DNA from: Stomatobaculum sp. F0698
GTDB lineage: Bacteria > Bacillota > Clostridia > Lachnospirales > Lachnospiraceae
Length of the DNA: 64,000 bases
NCBI RefSeq assembly: GCF_030644385.1
Contig: NZ_CP130060.1
Location: forward strand, 248,001-312,000
Direction: 5' to 3'
Shown piece by piece: positions 1-9,743 of the stretch. Within the stretch, counting starts at the first letter, position 1. Each line of letters starts with the position of its first letter. Position numbers and translations under genes: made by a program. The notes under the pieces are model-generated. The model did no database searches. It was not told the origin of the DNA and saw only the letters and a list, made by a program, of their open reading frames with translations.

Positions 1-765
1 GGTTCCACTGCCTCCAAGTGCATCATGTTAAAGGACGGCAAGGAAATCGTATCGAAATCCTTGGTGAGCGTGGGGACCGGTACATCCGGTCCCCAGCGCG
101 CCATCGAGGAGGTTCTGAAGAATGCAGGCAAGACGCGCGAGGAGATGGATTACACGCTCGCAACCGGCTACGGCCGCAACTCCCTTGAGGGCATTGCGGA
201 CAAGCAGATGAGTGAGCTCTCCTGCCACGCGAGAGGCGCATACTTCCTCTTCCCGAAGGTGCACACCGTCATCGACATCGGCGGCCAGGACGTTAAGGTC
301 TTAAAGATTGAAAATGGCGCTATGGTCAACTTCCAGATGAACGACAAGTGCGCGGCGGGAACGGGACGCTTTTTGGATGTCATGGCGCGGGTTCTTGAGG
401 TCAACATTGAGGATCTCGAGAAGCTCTCGGCGGAGTCCACGAAGCGCATCGGTATCAGTTCCACCTGCACGGTCTTTGCGGAGAGTGAGGTTATCAGCCA
501 GCTCGCGCAGGGCACCGACAAGCGGGACATCATTGCGGGCATTCACAGAGCAATTGCGGGCAGAGTCGCAGGACTCGCGCACCGCGTGGGTCTCGTGCCG
601 GACGTTGTCATGACGGGCGGCGTTGCGCAGAACCACGGTCTGGTGCTCGCACTGGAAGAACAGCTGAACTGTGAGATCAAGACCTCACCGCTCACGCAGT
701 ACAACGGTGCGCTCGGTGCGGCGCTGTTTGCATATCAGGGTGCGTTAAAGCACGCAAAGGCATAA
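1..765 (+). CDS. hgdC: Activator of 2-hydroxyglutaryl-CoA dehydratase (partial, 5' end outside window)
   Basis: This is the ATP-dependent activator (component A) that injects one electron into the dehydratase so that (R)-2-hydroxyglutaryl-CoA can lose water by a ketyl-radical route. The reading frame is already open at base 1 and encodes GSTASKCIM, the end of the ASKHA nucleotide-binding motif, so only the first dozen or so residues are missing. The two cysteines that bridge a [4Fe-4S] cluster between subunits in this family are visible in [11 protein letters not shown] and [12 protein letters not shown], followed by the TGGVAQN motif. From memory the protein closely resembles HgdC of Acidaminococcus fermentans. 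It sits 27 bases ahead of hgdA in the same operon. Confidence 0.93.
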   Translation, partial: GSTASKCIMLKDGKEIVSKSLVSVGTGTSGPQRAIEEVLKNAGKTREEMDYTLATGYGRNSLEGIADKQMSELSCHARGAYFLFPKVHTVIDIGGQDVKVLKIENGAMVNFQMNDKCAAGTGRFLDVMARVLEVNIEDLEKLSAESTKRIGISSTCTVFAESEVISQLAQGTDKRDIIAGIHRAIAGRVAGLAHRVGLVPDVVMTGGVAQNHGLVLALEEQLNCEIKTSPLTQYNGALGAALFAYQGALKHAKA

Positions 766-792
766 GCTTTTATTAGAAAAGAGGCGATTGAA

Positions 793-2280
793 ATGGCAGA
801 AGAAGTAAAGAACACGGAAGCGAAGAAGCCGGCGAAGCAGAAAGTAAGCCCCGGCGTTCTTGCGCTGAGAAAAGTCGTAGACGATGTCTACGAGCAGGCG
901 AGAGAGGCAAAGAAGCGCGGCGAGCCGGTGGGCTGGTCTTCTTCCAAGTTCCCCTGCGAGCTCGCAGAGGCATTTGACTTGAAGGTTGTCTATCCGGAGA
1001 ACCAGGCAGCAGGTATTGCGGCAAACCGCGACGGCGAAATGCTCTGTCAGGCGGCGGAGGATATGGGTTATGACAACGATATCTGCGGTTATACCCGTAT
1101 CAGCCTTGCATACGCAGAGGGCTTCCGCGTCGGCAGAAAGTTTGATCCGGCAACGGGCGAGTTCATCATCAACCCGGCAAGCGGCAAGCCGTTAAAGGAT
1201 GAGAACGGCAATGTGGTCATCGATCCCGAGACCGGCAAGCCGAAGAAGGATCCGAAGACCCAGACTCCGTTTGAGGAGCTGGTTAACATCAACGACATCG
1301 AGGCTCTCCCGGACGGCCCGGAGAAGGAAATGCGCTTAAAGGCATTGAAGCCGATCCGTCAGAACCTGATGCCGATGCCCGACTTTGTCCTCTGCTGCAA
1401 CAACATTTGCAACTGCATGACGAAGTGGTATGAGAACATTGCCCGCATTCACAACATCCCGCTCATCATGATCGACATCCCGTACAACAACGATGTCGAG
1501 GTCGATGATTCCAAGGTCAAGTATGTGCGCGCGCAGTTCGATGCGGCAATCAAGCAGCTGGAGCAGATTTCCGGCAAGAAGTTCGATGAGAAGAAGTTCG
1601 AGCAGGCGTGTGCAAACGCGAACCGTTCCGCATCCGCATGGCTCAAGGTCTGTGACTTCCTGCAGTACAAGCCGGCTCCGATGTCGGGCTTTGACCTCTT
1701 TAACCACATGGCGGATATCGTTACCGCACGCGGTAAGGTCGAGACCGCAGAGGCTTTCGAGCAGCTTGCAATCGACCTCGCAGAGAATGTAAAGAACGGC
1801 ACCACGACGCTTCCGTTCCCGGAGAAGAAGCGCATCATGTTCGAGGGTATCCCGTGCTGGCCGAAGCTCCCGCAGCTCTTCAAGCCGCTGAAGGAGAACG
1901 GCATCAACGTCACGGCGGTCGTGTACGCACCGGCATTCGGCTTTGTCTACAAGGACCTGGACGGCATGGCGAAGGCGTACTACAAGGCTCCGAACTCGGT
2001 CTGCATTGAGCAGGGCGTTGCTTGGAGAGAGGGCATCTGCCGCGACAACAAGGTCGACGGCGTTCTGGTGCACTACAACCGCTCCTGCAAGCCGTGGTCC
2101 GGCTATATGGCAGAGATGCAGAGACGCTTTACGAAGGACCTCGGTGTTCCGACCGCAGGCTTTGACGGCGACCAGGCTGACCCGCGTAACTTCAACGCGG
2201 CACAGTACGAGACCAGAGTCCAGGGTCTCATGGAAGCAATGGAAGCAAACGATCTGAACAACGGGACAAAGGAGGCGTAA
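793..2280 (+). CDS. hgdA: 2-hydroxyglutaryl-CoA dehydratase alpha subunit
   Basis: This is the larger subunit of component D, which carries a [4Fe-4S] cluster and dehydrates (R)-2-hydroxyglutaryl-CoA to glutaconyl-CoA in the cytoplasm during glutamate fermentation. The 495-residue protein has the family cysteines in LCCNNICNCMTKWY and the motifs GWSSSKFPCELAE, YENQAAGIAANRDGE-like PENQAAGIAANRDGE and HYNRSCKPWSGYM near the C terminus. It is slightly longer than the roughly 477 residues I recall for A. fermentans because of a Lys/Ala-rich N terminus and a charged insert near residues 115-155. It is followed by hgdB after 3 bases, and the hgdB ribosome site lies inside the hgdA 3' end, which suggests translational coupling. 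A related 2-hydroxyacyl-CoA substrate cannot be fully excluded. Confidence 0.93.
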   Translation: MAEEVKNTEAKKPAKQKVSPGVLALRKVVDDVYEQAREAKKRGEPVGWSSSKFPCELAEAFDLKVVYPENQAAGIAANRDGEMLCQAAEDMGYDNDICGYTRISLAYAEGFRVGRKFDPATGEFIINPASGKPLKDENGNVVIDPETGKPKKDPKTQTPFEELVNINDIEALPDGPEKEMRLKALKPIRQNLMPMPDFVLCCNNICNCMTKWYENIARIHNIPLIMIDIPYNNDVEVDDSKVKYVRAQFDAAIKQLEQISGKKFDEKKFEQACANANRSASAWLKVCDFLQYKPAPMSGFDLFNHMADIVTARGKVETAEAFEQLAIDLAENVKNGTTTLPFPEKKRIMFEGIPCWPKLPQLFKPLKENGINVTAVVYAPAFGFVYKDLDGMAKAYYKAPNSVCIEQGVAWREGICRDNKVDGVLVHYNRSCKPWSGYMAEMQRRFTKDLGVPTAGFDGDQADPRNFNAAQYETRVQGLMEAMEANDLNNGTKEA

Positions 2281-2283
2281 AGC

Positions 2284-3426
2284 ATGAGCATCGAGGCATT
2301 ATTAGAGAAGTTTGCGTCGATTTCCGGACATCCGAAGGCGCAGCTGAAGAAGTATAAGGCAGAGGGCAAGAAGGTCATTGGCGTGCTTCCTTACTACGCG
2401 CCGGAAGAGCTTGTCGATGCGGCAGGCATGGTGCCGATGGGTATCTGGGGTGCAAACGACCAGACCATCAGTATGGCGAAGGAGTACTGCGCAACTTTCT
2501 ATTGCACGATTGCACAGCTCGGACTTGAGATGCTGTTGAACGGCACCCTCGATGAGTTGGACGGCGTGATCACGCCGACCGTATGTGATACGCTGCGCCC
2601 GATGTCTCAGAACATCCGTGTCGCAATGGGTCACAAGATGCCGACCATCTTCCTCGCACACCCGCAGAACCGTTTTGAGGAGTGGGGCCTGCAGTTCACG
2701 ATGGATCAGTATCACGAGATCAAGCGTCAGCTTGAGAAGATTGCTTCGAAGGCAATTACCCCGGAGGCACTCCAGGCGAGCATCAAGCTTTACAATCGCT
2801 ATCGCCGTGCGGCGCGTCGCTTCGTGGAGCTCGCAAACGAGCACTGCGACGTGATTACGCCGGTCAAGAGAATGTATGTCCTGAAGTCCGCTTGGTTTAC
2901 CGCGAAGAGCGAGTATGTCCCGCTCATCGAGGAGCTGAACGCAGAGCTTGAGAAGCTCCCGGCAGCGAAGTGGACCGGCAGCAAGGTTGTGACCAGCGGT
3001 ATTATTTGCGACAACCCGAAGCTGCTCCAGATCTTCGAGGACAACCACATTGCGATCGCAGCGGACGATGTGGCACACGAGAGTCGTTTCTTCAAGACGG
3101 ACGCGCCGGAGACGGACGACCCGATGAGAGACCTCGCAGTGCAGTTCGCAAACCGCGACCACGATATTCTGCTCTACGATCCGCAGTCCGCAAAGAACCG
3201 CCGCGGCGAGTTCGTTGCAGACCTTGTGAAGAACAGCGGCGCACAGGGCCTGGTGCTCTTCATGCAGCAGTTCTGCGATCCGGAGGAGATGGAGTATCCG
3301 TACCTTAAGAAGGCTCTTGACGATGCGGGCATCCCGCACATCAAGCTGGGCATTGACCAGCAGATGAGAGACTTCGGTCAGGCGCAGACCGCAATCCAGG
3401 CGTTTGCGGATGTGCTTTCCCTCTAA
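2284..3426 (+). CDS. hgdB: 2-hydroxyglutaryl-CoA dehydratase beta subunit
   Basis: This 380-residue protein is the second subunit of component D and matches the family length of about 379. Visible family signatures are YYAPEELVDAAGMVPMGIWG near the N terminus, CDTLRPMSQN, and QFCDPEEMEYPYLKKALD near the C terminus, which carries a cluster ligand cysteine. Together with HgdA it forms the heterodimer activated by HgdC. The AAGGAGG ribosome site at 2269-2275 overlaps the end of hgdA, so translation of the two subunits is likely coupled. A strong terminator follows at once, so hgdB is the last gene of the operon. The transferase, dehydrogenase and decarboxylase genes expected for the pathway would have to lie upstream, outside the window. 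Confidence 0.93.
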   Translation: MSIEALLEKFASISGHPKAQLKKYKAEGKKVIGVLPYYAPEELVDAAGMVPMGIWGANDQTISMAKEYCATFYCTIAQLGLEMLLNGTLDELDGVITPTVCDTLRPMSQNIRVAMGHKMPTIFLAHPQNRFEEWGLQFTMDQYHEIKRQLEKIASKAITPEALQASIKLYNRYRRAARRFVELANEHCDVITPVKRMYVLKSAWFTAKSEYVPLIEELNAELEKLPAAKWTGSKVVTSGIICDNPKLLQIFEDNHIAIAADDVAHESRFFKTDAPETDDPMRDLAVQFANRDHDILLYDPQSAKNRRGEFVADLVKNSGAQGLVLFMQQFCDPEEMEYPYLKKALDDAGIPHIKLGIDQQMRDFGQAQTAIQAFADVLSL

Positions 3427-3439
3427 TCAATCCTACTTA

Positions 3440-3473
3440 CCCCCGCCGAGGCTTAACCCCGGCGGGGGTTTTA
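3440..3473 (+). terminator. Terminator of the hgdCAB operon
   Basis: A perfect 9-bp stem (CCCCCGCCG with CGGCGGGGG) and an 11-base loop are followed by TTTTA. It lies 14 bases after the hgdB stop codon. Confidence 0.88.
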
Positions 3474-3563
3474 TTGTCGAGCGACTTGTATTGCATACCG
3501 TTTCTGACTTATCAGGAACAGACAGAGCGCTTGCGACAGCGGAATATCCGGAGAAGGCATCAC

Positions 3564-3596
3564 AAAAAGACACAACCATCTCGGCTGTGTCTTTCT
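3564..3596 (-). terminator. Terminator of the small minus-strand gene
   Basis: Read on the minus strand, AAAGACACA pairs with TGTGTCTTT around an 11-base loop and ends in a T run. It lies about 30 bases past the stop of the 91-residue gene on that strand, which supports that gene being real. Confidence 0.75.
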
Positions 3597-3624
3597 ATTC
3601 GGTTAAGCTTTGGCGAGCGGAATA

Positions 3625-3900
3625 TCAGAAGCGGAACACTTTGCGGATGTCACGACCTATCTGTAAGGTAACTTCGCTCGTCGGATCTTCGGTGTGACGG
3701 TTCTGCCATAATAAACGCAGGGTGTACACCGCATAGGCAATCGTTACGATACCGCCCAATACGCTTTTGTTGGCCAATTTGCTAAGAGCCAATGTACTGA
3801 GAGTCGGGAACAGACCGCGAACAAGGCCGATGAAAATCGATTCGCTTTCTGTCTCAAAATGTGCACTGCGAACTTTCGGTGAGAGATATTTTCTATTCAT
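3625..3900 (-). CDS. Hypothetical small membrane-associated protein, apparently leaderless
   Basis: I do not recognise this 91-residue protein. It has two hydrophobic stretches, roughly residues 20-40 and 48-66 (the second reads LGGIVTIAYAVYTLRLLW), flanked by a basic N terminus and an Arg-rich C terminus, so it could be a two-pass membrane protein. Support for the gene is mainly contextual: a consensus promoter (TTGACA, 17 bp, TATACT) ends only 6 bases before the ATG and a hairpin terminator follows the stop. With that promoter the transcript would begin at or next to the start codon, so no ribosome binding site is expected and none is seen. The region is less GC-rich than its neighbours. 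Confidence 0.6.
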   Translation of the reverse strand: MNRKYLSPKVRSAHFETESESIFIGLVRGLFPTLSTLALSKLANKSVLGGIVTIAYAVYTLRLLWQNRHTEDPTSEVTLQIGRDIRKVFRF

Positions 3901-3906
3901 GTCCTG

Positions 3907-3964
3907 AGTATAGAACAGCTACTGATTCCTGTCAATTGACATATGCCCTCTTTTTCGGCATACT
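3907..3964. promoter_or_regulatory. Divergent promoters sharing one palindromic -35 region
   Basis: The 12-bp palindrome TGTCAATTGACA at 3930-3941 supplies a perfect TTGACA -35 box in both directions. On the minus strand it is followed by 17 bp and TATACT (3907-3912), six bases before the ATG at 3900. On the plus strand it is followed by 17 bp and CATACT (3959-3964), reading toward the lipoprotein gene at 4015. The palindrome could also be an operator, because a protein bound there would block both promoters. Confidence 0.75.
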
Positions 3965-4014
3965 GAATCATGGGAGAAGACCTGCCGGAATCGGCTGTTA
4001 TTAGGAGGGCTAAG

Positions 4015-5040
4015 ATGAAAAAAAGACTTTGTGTGCTGCTTGCGGCGCTCGGCGGAAGTGTACTGTTGCTCGGAGCTTGCTCGTCCGTCGTGGAGCGTTT
4101 TTCGCGTCCGGAGAGCACGGCAGAGAGCCGTGTGACGGAGACAAGCACCGAAGCAGAGCTTCGCGCAAGCGGCAGCAATGCGAGCAGTGCAGCTGCGTTG
4201 GAGAGCAGTGAAGAGAGCGGCGCCGCAGAGAGCGAGGGGGTAGCGACTGCCGAGGAGAGCGCTGTCGAAGGCGAGACGAATGCGGCGGGTGAGAGCCTTG
4301 CGGCGGGCGAGACACTCGCAGAGGGCGAGAGCCTTGCGGAGGGCGAAAGCCTTGCCGCAGCCGAAGGAGAGACAGAGACGACGGCCGAGACCGCAGTTTC
4401 GGAGAGCACGGCCGCGGAGACACAGGCGGTCGCGGTGAATCGCGGCACGCTTACGCGGAGTTTCCGTAGCCTCACGGTAGAGGGCGACAGCCTGAGCCTG
4501 GAGCTCTCGGAGAGCATAGACCGCAACTTCCACTTGGACTACGACGGAACGACGCCCTTACAGCTCGAGGACAGAGAGAACGAGACTCTCTATGTGAAGG
4601 AAAACGGCGCGGAGGGCAAGGTGCTTCGCATTGCGGTGCCGCGCGGCACTGCGCTCGGGCAGCTGAACATACAGCTCGGTTCGGGCAATTTAAGCCTCAC
4701 GGGAGTCAGCGCGGAGAGCTTAACGGCGAACTTGTCACTCGGCGATGCGACCTTGCAGAATGTGAGCACAGAGCGCGCGCTGGTAACCCTGAGCGCGGGT
4801 TCTCTCCGTGCGGACGCACTGCGGACTTCGGAATTCAAGGCGGATGCGGAGCTTTCGAATTTGAATGTGACCCTCGCGGAGCCGCTCGCTGATTTTGATA
4901 TCTTAGCGCGCACCGAACTTGGCAGCGTGTACCTGAACGGAGCTGCCGGAGGCACGAAGCTTTTGCAGCGCGCAAACAGCGGCAAGCGCCTCTTGCTTCG
5001 CAGCGAACTCGGTGAGATTACGATTAACGGCCTGCAGTGA
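4015..5040 (+). CDS. Lipoprotein with acidic repeat linker and DUF4097-like beta-helical domain
   Basis: The 341-residue product starts with a lipoprotein signal (MKKRLCVLLAAL, lipobox LLGAC, Cys22), so it should be anchored to the outer face of the membrane. Residues about 25-140 are low-complexity Ser/Glu/Ala/Gly sequence with imperfect repeats such as AEGESLAEGESLAAAEGE, a probable wall-spanning linker. The C-terminal 200 residues contain repeating short beta-strand patterns (SGNLSLTGVSAESLTANLSL, LGSVYLNG) like the DUF4097 putative adhesin family. I chose the ATG at 4015 because AGGAGGG lies 6 bases upstream and the signal peptide begins there; an in-frame ATG at 3970 lacks both. Function is unknown; surface sensing or adhesion is only a guess. 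Confidence 0.82.
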   Translation: MKKRLCVLLAALGGSVLLLGACSSVVERFSRPESTAESRVTETSTEAELRASGSNASSAAALESSEESGAAESEGVATAEESAVEGETNAAGESLAAGETLAEGESLAEGESLAAAEGETETTAETAVSESTAAETQAVAVNRGTLTRSFRSLTVEGDSLSLELSESIDRNFHLDYDGTTPLQLEDRENETLYVKENGAEGKVLRIAVPRGTALGQLNIQLGSGNLSLTGVSAESLTANLSLGDATLQNVSTERALVTLSAGSLRADALRTSEFKADAELSNLNVTLAEPLADFDILARTELGSVYLNGAAGGTKLLQRANSGKRLLLRSELGEITINGLQ

Positions 5041-5112
5041 GCCGAACGAAGAGGCAAAACAGGAAAAGCGGCACACGCAAGCTTGCTTCCCCGAGCGAGC
5101 GTAAATTGCATC

Positions 5113-5147
5113 AAAAAGACCCCGAAGCGGAAGCTTCGGGGTCTTTT
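5113..5147. terminator. Bidirectional terminator between convergent genes
   Basis: AAAAAGACCCCGAAGC pairs with GCTTCGGGGTCTTTT around a short loop, with A and T runs on both sides. It can end the lipoprotein transcript on the plus strand and the activase-fusion transcript on the minus strand. Confidence 0.88.
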
Positions 5148-5201
5148 GTAATCCGATTCCGGCGTTTTTCCGGAACTTTATTTGTCTTGCTTGCGGGCAG
5201 T

Positions 5202-8200
5202 TCAGCCGCAGTGCGAACAACCGCAGGAGCCGCCGTGGCTGTGACCGCTGCCATGGCTTCCGCAGCCGCAGGAACTCTGTGTGTCGTTTTCCGTGGGAAG
5301 CGCACAGGATTCGCCGCGCAGATTCTTCTGTGCCATGGCGAGCATGAGCTTGATGCGGTTTAACTGGTTTACTTCGGACGCGCCCGGGTCGTAGTCGACC
5401 GCGATGATGTTCGCATCCGGATAGGAAGCGCGGAGCTGCTTGATCACGCCCTTGCCGACCACATGGTTCGGGAGGCAGCCGAAGGGCTGGGTGCAGACAA
5501 TGTTCTTCACGCCGCTCTCAATCAGCTCTAACATCTCACCGGTCAGGAACCAGCCTTCACCCGTCATGTTGCCGAGCGAGACAAACTTGGAGCTCATCTC
5601 TGCCATGTGGCGAATATCGCCGGGCTCGGTGAAGTGCTTGCTGCGCCGGAGTGCCGCCTTTGCATCTGCGCGGAACCAGTCCATGAGCTTAATTCCCACA
5701 TTGCAGAGGAAGGCGCCTTTCTTCGAGAAGCCGAGATTCTCTGCCTTAAAGTTCAGGTTATAGAAAGAGTAGTACATGAAGTCGAGAAGATCCGGCATAA
5801 CCGCTTCGGCGCCCTCGCGCTCCAGAAGGTCCACAATGTGGTTGTTTGCGAGCGGCGAGAACTTAACCAGAATCTCGCCGACCACGCCGACGCGCGGCTT
5901 TTTGACCGGGCGGCGGGGCAGTTCGTCAAAGTCTTTCACGATGGCGCGGACGATGCGGCGGTACTCGTTCATGGCCGGGTTCCGCTTGGAGACTGCCTTG
6001 GTGCAGATGGCGCGCCACTTCTTGTGGAGCTGCTCCGCGCTGCCCGGCACCTTTTCGTAGGGGCGGGTCGCATAGAGGCAGCGCATCATGACATCGCCGT
6101 AGACGGTCGCCTGAATCGCCTTGATGGCCATGGGAATCGTGACCTTAAAGCCCGGATTCTGCTCCATGTTGCCCACATTGACCGAGATGACCGGGATGTG
6201 TCCCATGCCCGCTTTCTCGAGGGCACGGCGGATAAAGCCGATGTAGTTCGAAGCGCGGCAGCCGCCGCCGGTTTGGCTCATGAAAATCGCGGTATGGTTT
6301 AAGTCGTACTTGCCGGAGAGCAGGGCATCCATGACCTGACCTATCGTGCAGAGCGAGGGGAAGCAGGCGTCGTTGTTCACGTACTTTAATCCCATATCGA
6401 CCGCGCGGCGGTCATCGTTGTCGAGGAGCACCACGTTATAGCCGAAGGCGGAGATCGCCGGTGCGAGCAGGTCAAAGTGAATCGGCGACATCTGCGGGCA
6501 GAGTATCGTATAGTTGTCCTTCTTCATCTGTTTTGTGAAGAGGACGCGGTCGTATGCCGCGGACTTAACCGTTCTCTGGTAGTGCTTCCGGTCGCGGACG
6601 CGGAGCGCCGCAATCAGGGAGCGGATGCGGATGCGCGCCGCACCGAGGTTATTGACCTCGTCGATTTTCAGCACCGTATAAATCTTGTCGGAGCCGGTCA
6701 GAATATCGGAGACCTGGTCGGTTGTGACCGCATCGAGGCCGCAGCCGAAGGAATTCAGCTGGACCAGATCCAAGACTTCGCTGTTCTTTACATAGCTCGC
6801 CGCCGCATAGAGGCGGGAGTGGTACATCCACTGGTCGGAGACCACGACCGGGCGCTCGACCTTGCCGAGGTGGGAGATGCTGTCTTCGGTCAAAACCGCA
6901 AGTCCGAAGCCCGCAATCATATCCGGAATGCCGTGATGAATCTCGGGATCGATGTGATAGGGGCGACCCGCAAGGACAATGCCGTGCTTTTTATTCTCTT
7001 TGCACCACTGAACGGCGCGCTCGCCCTCGGACTCGACATCCTTCTTGACCTGCAGAAGTTCCGCCCAGCCCGCATGTGCCGCGGCGCGGGTCTCGGCAGC
7101 GGGAATTCCGAATTCCTGTTGCATAATCTTCTCGAGCTGGGTACTCAGAATCTTTTCGTTCGTGAACGCCATGAAGGGGCTCAGGAAGCGGATGTGTTCG
7201 GTCTCGATTTCTTCGACGTTATTCTTAATGTTCTCGGCGTAGCTTGTGACAATCGGGCAGTTATAGTGGTTGCCCGCGCCGTTTTCCTCATCCCGCTCGT
7301 AGGGGATGCAGGGATAGAAGATGGTTTTGACGCCGTTCTTGATGAGCCAGCTCACATGGCCGTGGGTAATCTTTGCGGGATAGCATTCCGACTCCGAGGG
7401 GATGGACTCAATGCCGAGCTCGTATATCTTTCTGGTCGAAACCGGAGAGAGTACCACACGGAAGCCGAGTTCACGGAAGAAGACCGCCCAGAACGGGTAG
7501 TTCTCGTAGAGATTCAGAACACGGGGGATGCCGATGGTGCCGCGGGGCGCCTCATCCTCCGAGAGGGTCTCTATGTCAAAGAGACGGTGCATCTTGTAAT
7601 CAAAGAGATTCGGAACTTCCTTCTTCTTGCGATCCAGACCGAGGCCGCGCTCACAGCGGTTGCCCGAGATGAAGCGGCGGCCGCCGCCGAACTGGTTCAC
7701 GGTGAGCACGCACTTGTTGTTACAACCCTGACAGCGCGTCATGGCGGTCTTATACTGCAGCGCGATGATCTTGTCGAGCGGCAGCATGGTGGTCGTCTGG
7801 TTTTCCCAGCGCTCGCGTGCGATCAAGGCCGCGCCGAAGGCACCCATGATGCCGGCAATGTCGGGGCGCACGCACTGACACTCCGCCGTGCGCTCGAAGG
7901 CGCGGAGCACAGCGTCATTGTAGAAGGTACCGCCCTGCACCACAATGTGCTTGCCGAGGCTCGAGGCATCGGCAATTTTGATGACCTTAAAGAGCGCGTT
8001 CTTGATGACCGAGTAAGCGAGACCGGCCGAGATATCGGCGACGGTTGCGCCCTCCTTCTGCGCCTGTTTGACGTTCGAGTTCATGAAGACCGTACAGCGG
8101 GTACCGAGGTCCACGGGATTCTTTGCAAAGAGCGCCTCTTTTGCAAAATCCTGCACGGAGTAGCCGAGCGACTTTGCAAAGGTCTCGATGAAGGAGCCGC

Positions 8201-9545
8201 AGCCCGCCGAGCAGGCCTCATTTAACTGCACGGAGTCAACGGTGTGATCCTTGATACGGATGCACTTCATATCTTGACCGCCTATGTCAAGAATACAGTC
8301 CACGTCGGGCTCAAAAAAGGCAGCGGCATAGTAGTGCGAAATGGTCTCAACCTCGCCCTCGTCAAGCTGGAAGGCAGCCTTTAAGAGCGCCTCGCCGTAG
8401 CCGGTCGAGCAGGAGTAGACAATCTCCGCATTCGGATGCATGCGCTTCTGAATCTCTTCGATTGCGCGAATTGCGGTGGTGAGCGGGGAGCCCTCGTTGC
8501 TCGAATAGAACTTGTAGAGCAGCTGCCCGTCTTCGCCGATCAGCGCAATTTTGGTGGTCGTGGAGCCCGCGTCGATGCCGAGGAAAATCTTGCCCTCGTA
8601 GCTCTCGAAGTCGCCGGACTTGACCGAGTGGCCGGTGTGGCGCGCCTCAAATTCGCGATAGTCTTCTTCGCCTTTGAAGAGCGGGGCCAGTCTCTGCACC
8701 TCGTGGTCCATGGAGACACCCTTTTGGAGACGCTCAATCAAATCGTTGATGTCCACGCCCGCTTCCTGTTCGGCACTCATCGCGGAGCCGATGGCCGCGA
8801 AGAGATGGGAATTATCCGGGTCGATGATGTACTCGTCCGTGAGTCTCAGGGTGCGGATGAAGGCATTCTTTAATTCGGGCAGGAAGTGGAGCGGGCCGCC
8901 GAGAAAGGCGACATGGCCGCGAATCGGCTTTCCGCACGCGAGGCCGGAGATGGTCTGGTTCACGACTGCCTGGAAAATCGAAGCCGCAAGGTCTTCACGG
9001 GTTGCGCCCTCGTTGATGAGCGGCTGAATGTCCGACTTCGCAAACACGCCGCAGCGCGCCGCAATCGGGTAAATGGCCTTATAGCTCTTCGCGTAGTCGT
9101 TGAGACCCGAGGCATCCGTTTGGAGCAGGGAAGCCATCTGATCGATGAAGGAACCCGTGCCGCCGGCGCAGATGCCGTTCATGCGCTGGTCTATGCCGCC
9201 GGTGAAGTAGATGATTTTTGCGTCCTCGCCGCCGAGCTCAATCGCGACATCGGTCTTCGGTGCGATGGCCTTTAAGGCCGTCGCAACCGCAACCACTTCC
9301 TGTACGAAGCTCACGTGCAGATGGGTTGCGAGCGTGAGACCGCCGGAACCGGTAATCATCGGTATCAGGTCGAGTTCTCCGAGCTTTTCCTTGGCTGCGA
9401 TCAGAAGGCGGGCAAGCGTCTCCTGAATGTTCGCAAAATGACGTTGGTAATCCGAGAAGAGCACTTCATTCTTCTCGTCTAAGATGGCAATCTTAACGGT
9501 CGTGGAACCGATGTCGATGCCCAGTCTGTATTGTTTTCTATCCAT
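5202..9545 (-). CDS. Giant 2-hydroxyacyl-CoA dehydratase activase / dehydratase-like fusion protein
   Basis: This 1447-residue protein belongs to the CoA-substrate-specific enzyme activase family. It has two ASKHA (BcrA/BadF/HgdC-type) ATPase domains at about residues 5-275 and 318-590, each starting with a phosphate motif ([10 protein letters not shown] and [10 protein letters not shown]) and each with cluster-type cysteines (CAGGTGSF with [14 protein letters not shown] with TRCTVF). A Cys-rich DUF2229 segment follows (CQGCNNKC near residue 602), then a long region like the HgdB dehydratase subunit, and a His/Cys-rich tail ([14 protein letters not shown]). The physiological substrate of such fusions is not established; it could activate or repair a dehydratase or reduce another substrate. 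It lies convergent to the hgd operon but on its own promoter. A GAGGAAAG ribosome site precedes the ATG. Confidence 0.85.
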   Translation of the reverse strand: MDRKQYRLGIDIGSTTVKIAILDEKNEVLFSDYQRHFANIQETLARLLIAAKEKLGELDLIPMITGSGGLTLATHLHVSFVQEVVAVATALKAIAPKTDVAIELGGEDAKIIYFTGGIDQRMNGICAGGTGSFIDQMASLLQTDASGLNDYAKSYKAIYPIAARCGVFAKSDIQPLINEGATREDLAASIFQAVVNQTISGLACGKPIRGHVAFLGGPLHFLPELKNAFIRTLRLTDEYIIDPDNSHLFAAIGSAMSAEQEAGVDINDLIERLQKGVSMDHEVQRLAPLFKGEEDYREFEARHTGHSVKSGDFESYEGKIFLGIDAGSTTTKIALIGEDGQLLYKFYSSNEGSPLTTAIRAIEEIQKRMHPNAEIVYSCSTGYGEALLKAAFQLDEGEVETISHYYAAAFFEPDVDCILDIGGQDMKCIRIKDHTVDSVQLNEACSAGCGSFIETFAKSLGYSVQDFAKEALFAKNPVDLGTRCTVFMNSNVKQAQKEGATVADISAGLAYSVIKNALFKVIKIADASSLGKHIVVQGGTFYNDAVLRAFERTAECQCVRPDIAGIMGAFGAALIARERWENQTTTMLPLDKIIALQYKTAMTRCQGCNNKCVLTVNQFGGGRRFISGNRCERGLGLDRKKKEVPNLFDYKMHRLFDIETLSEDEAPRGTIGIPRVLNLYENYPFWAVFFRELGFRVVLSPVSTRKIYELGIESIPSESECYPAKITHGHVSWLIKNGVKTIFYPCIPYERDEENGAGNHYNCPIVTSYAENIKNNVEEIETEHIRFLSPFMAFTNEKILSTQLEKIMQQEFGIPAAETRAAAHAGWAELLQVKKDVESEGERAVQWCKENKKHGIVLAGRPYHIDPEIHHGIPDMIAGFGLAVLTEDSISHLGKVERPVVVSDQWMYHSRLYAAASYVKNSEVLDLVQLNSFGCGLDAVTTDQVSDILTGSDKIYTVLKIDEVNNLGAARIRIRSLIAALRVRDRKHYQRTVKSAAYDRVLFTKQMKKDNYTILCPQMSPIHFDLLAPAISAFGYNVVLLDNDDRRAVDMGLKYVNNDACFPSLCTIGQVMDALLSGKYDLNHTAIFMSQTGGGCRASNYIGFIRRALEKAGMGHIPVISVNVGNMEQNPGFKVTIPMAIKAIQATVYGDVMMRCLYATRPYEKVPGSAEQLHKKWRAICTKAVSKRNPAMNEYRRIVRAIVKDFDELPRRPVKKPRVGVVGEILVKFSPLANNHIVDLLEREGAEAVMPDLLDFMYYSFYNLNFKAENLGFSKKGAFLCNVGIKLMDWFRADAKAALRRSKHFTEPGDIRHMAEMSSKFVSLGNMTGEGWFLTGEMLELIESGVKNIVCTQPFGCLPNHVVGKGVIKQLRASYPDANIIAVDYDPGASEVNQLNRIKLMLAMAQKNLRGESCALPTENDTQSSCGCGSHGSGHSHGGSCGCSHCG

Positions 9546-9610
9546 GCTTTACTTTCCTCAAAGTCGTAAAAACGATGCTGTGCAGACGCCACGCGGACGC
9601 ATGCACAGCG

Positions 9611-9616
9611 ATTATA
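9611..9616 (-). promoter_or_regulatory. Extended -10 promoter of the activase-fusion gene
   Basis: On the minus strand TGGTATAAT gives a perfect -10 with the TGN extension; no good -35 is present. The start site would fall near 9604, leaving a leader of about 60 bases. Confidence 0.6.
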
Positions 9617-9686
9617 CCATATATAGCGATAAATTCTAGCACAGCACATAGGGAAACACAAGGAGGGGGAACGGGCGTTCCGTTAT

Positions 9687-9715
9687 TTGACAAAGCCCAA
9701 ATCTTCTTAGATAAT
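9687..9715 (+). promoter_or_regulatory. Promoter of the rhomboid-like gene and lysA
   Basis: TTGACA (9687-9692), exactly 17 bp, then GATAAT (9710-9715). The ATG of the rhomboid-like gene follows at 9744, with AGGAGG at 9731-9736 between. Confidence 0.8.
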
Positions 9716-9743
9716 AAGTTTATTCTTGACAGGAGGAAGGTAC

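Noticed and set aside
2302..3339. A 345-codon minus-strand frame opposite hgdB
   Set aside because: It is a shadow of hgdB in the complementary frame, without ribosome site or family similarity.
4290..4370. Repeats of GAGAGCCTTGC and GGGCGAG type, considered as a DNA repeat element
   Set aside because: They encode the quasi-repeats of the lipoprotein linker in frame, so protein-level repetition explains them.
6477..8225. A 582-codon open frame on the plus strand opposite the activase fusion
   Set aside because: It lies entirely antisense to a well-supported gene with clear family motifs; its protein is Arg/Val/Ala-rich with no recognisable motif. Such frames are a by-product of high GC and codon bias.
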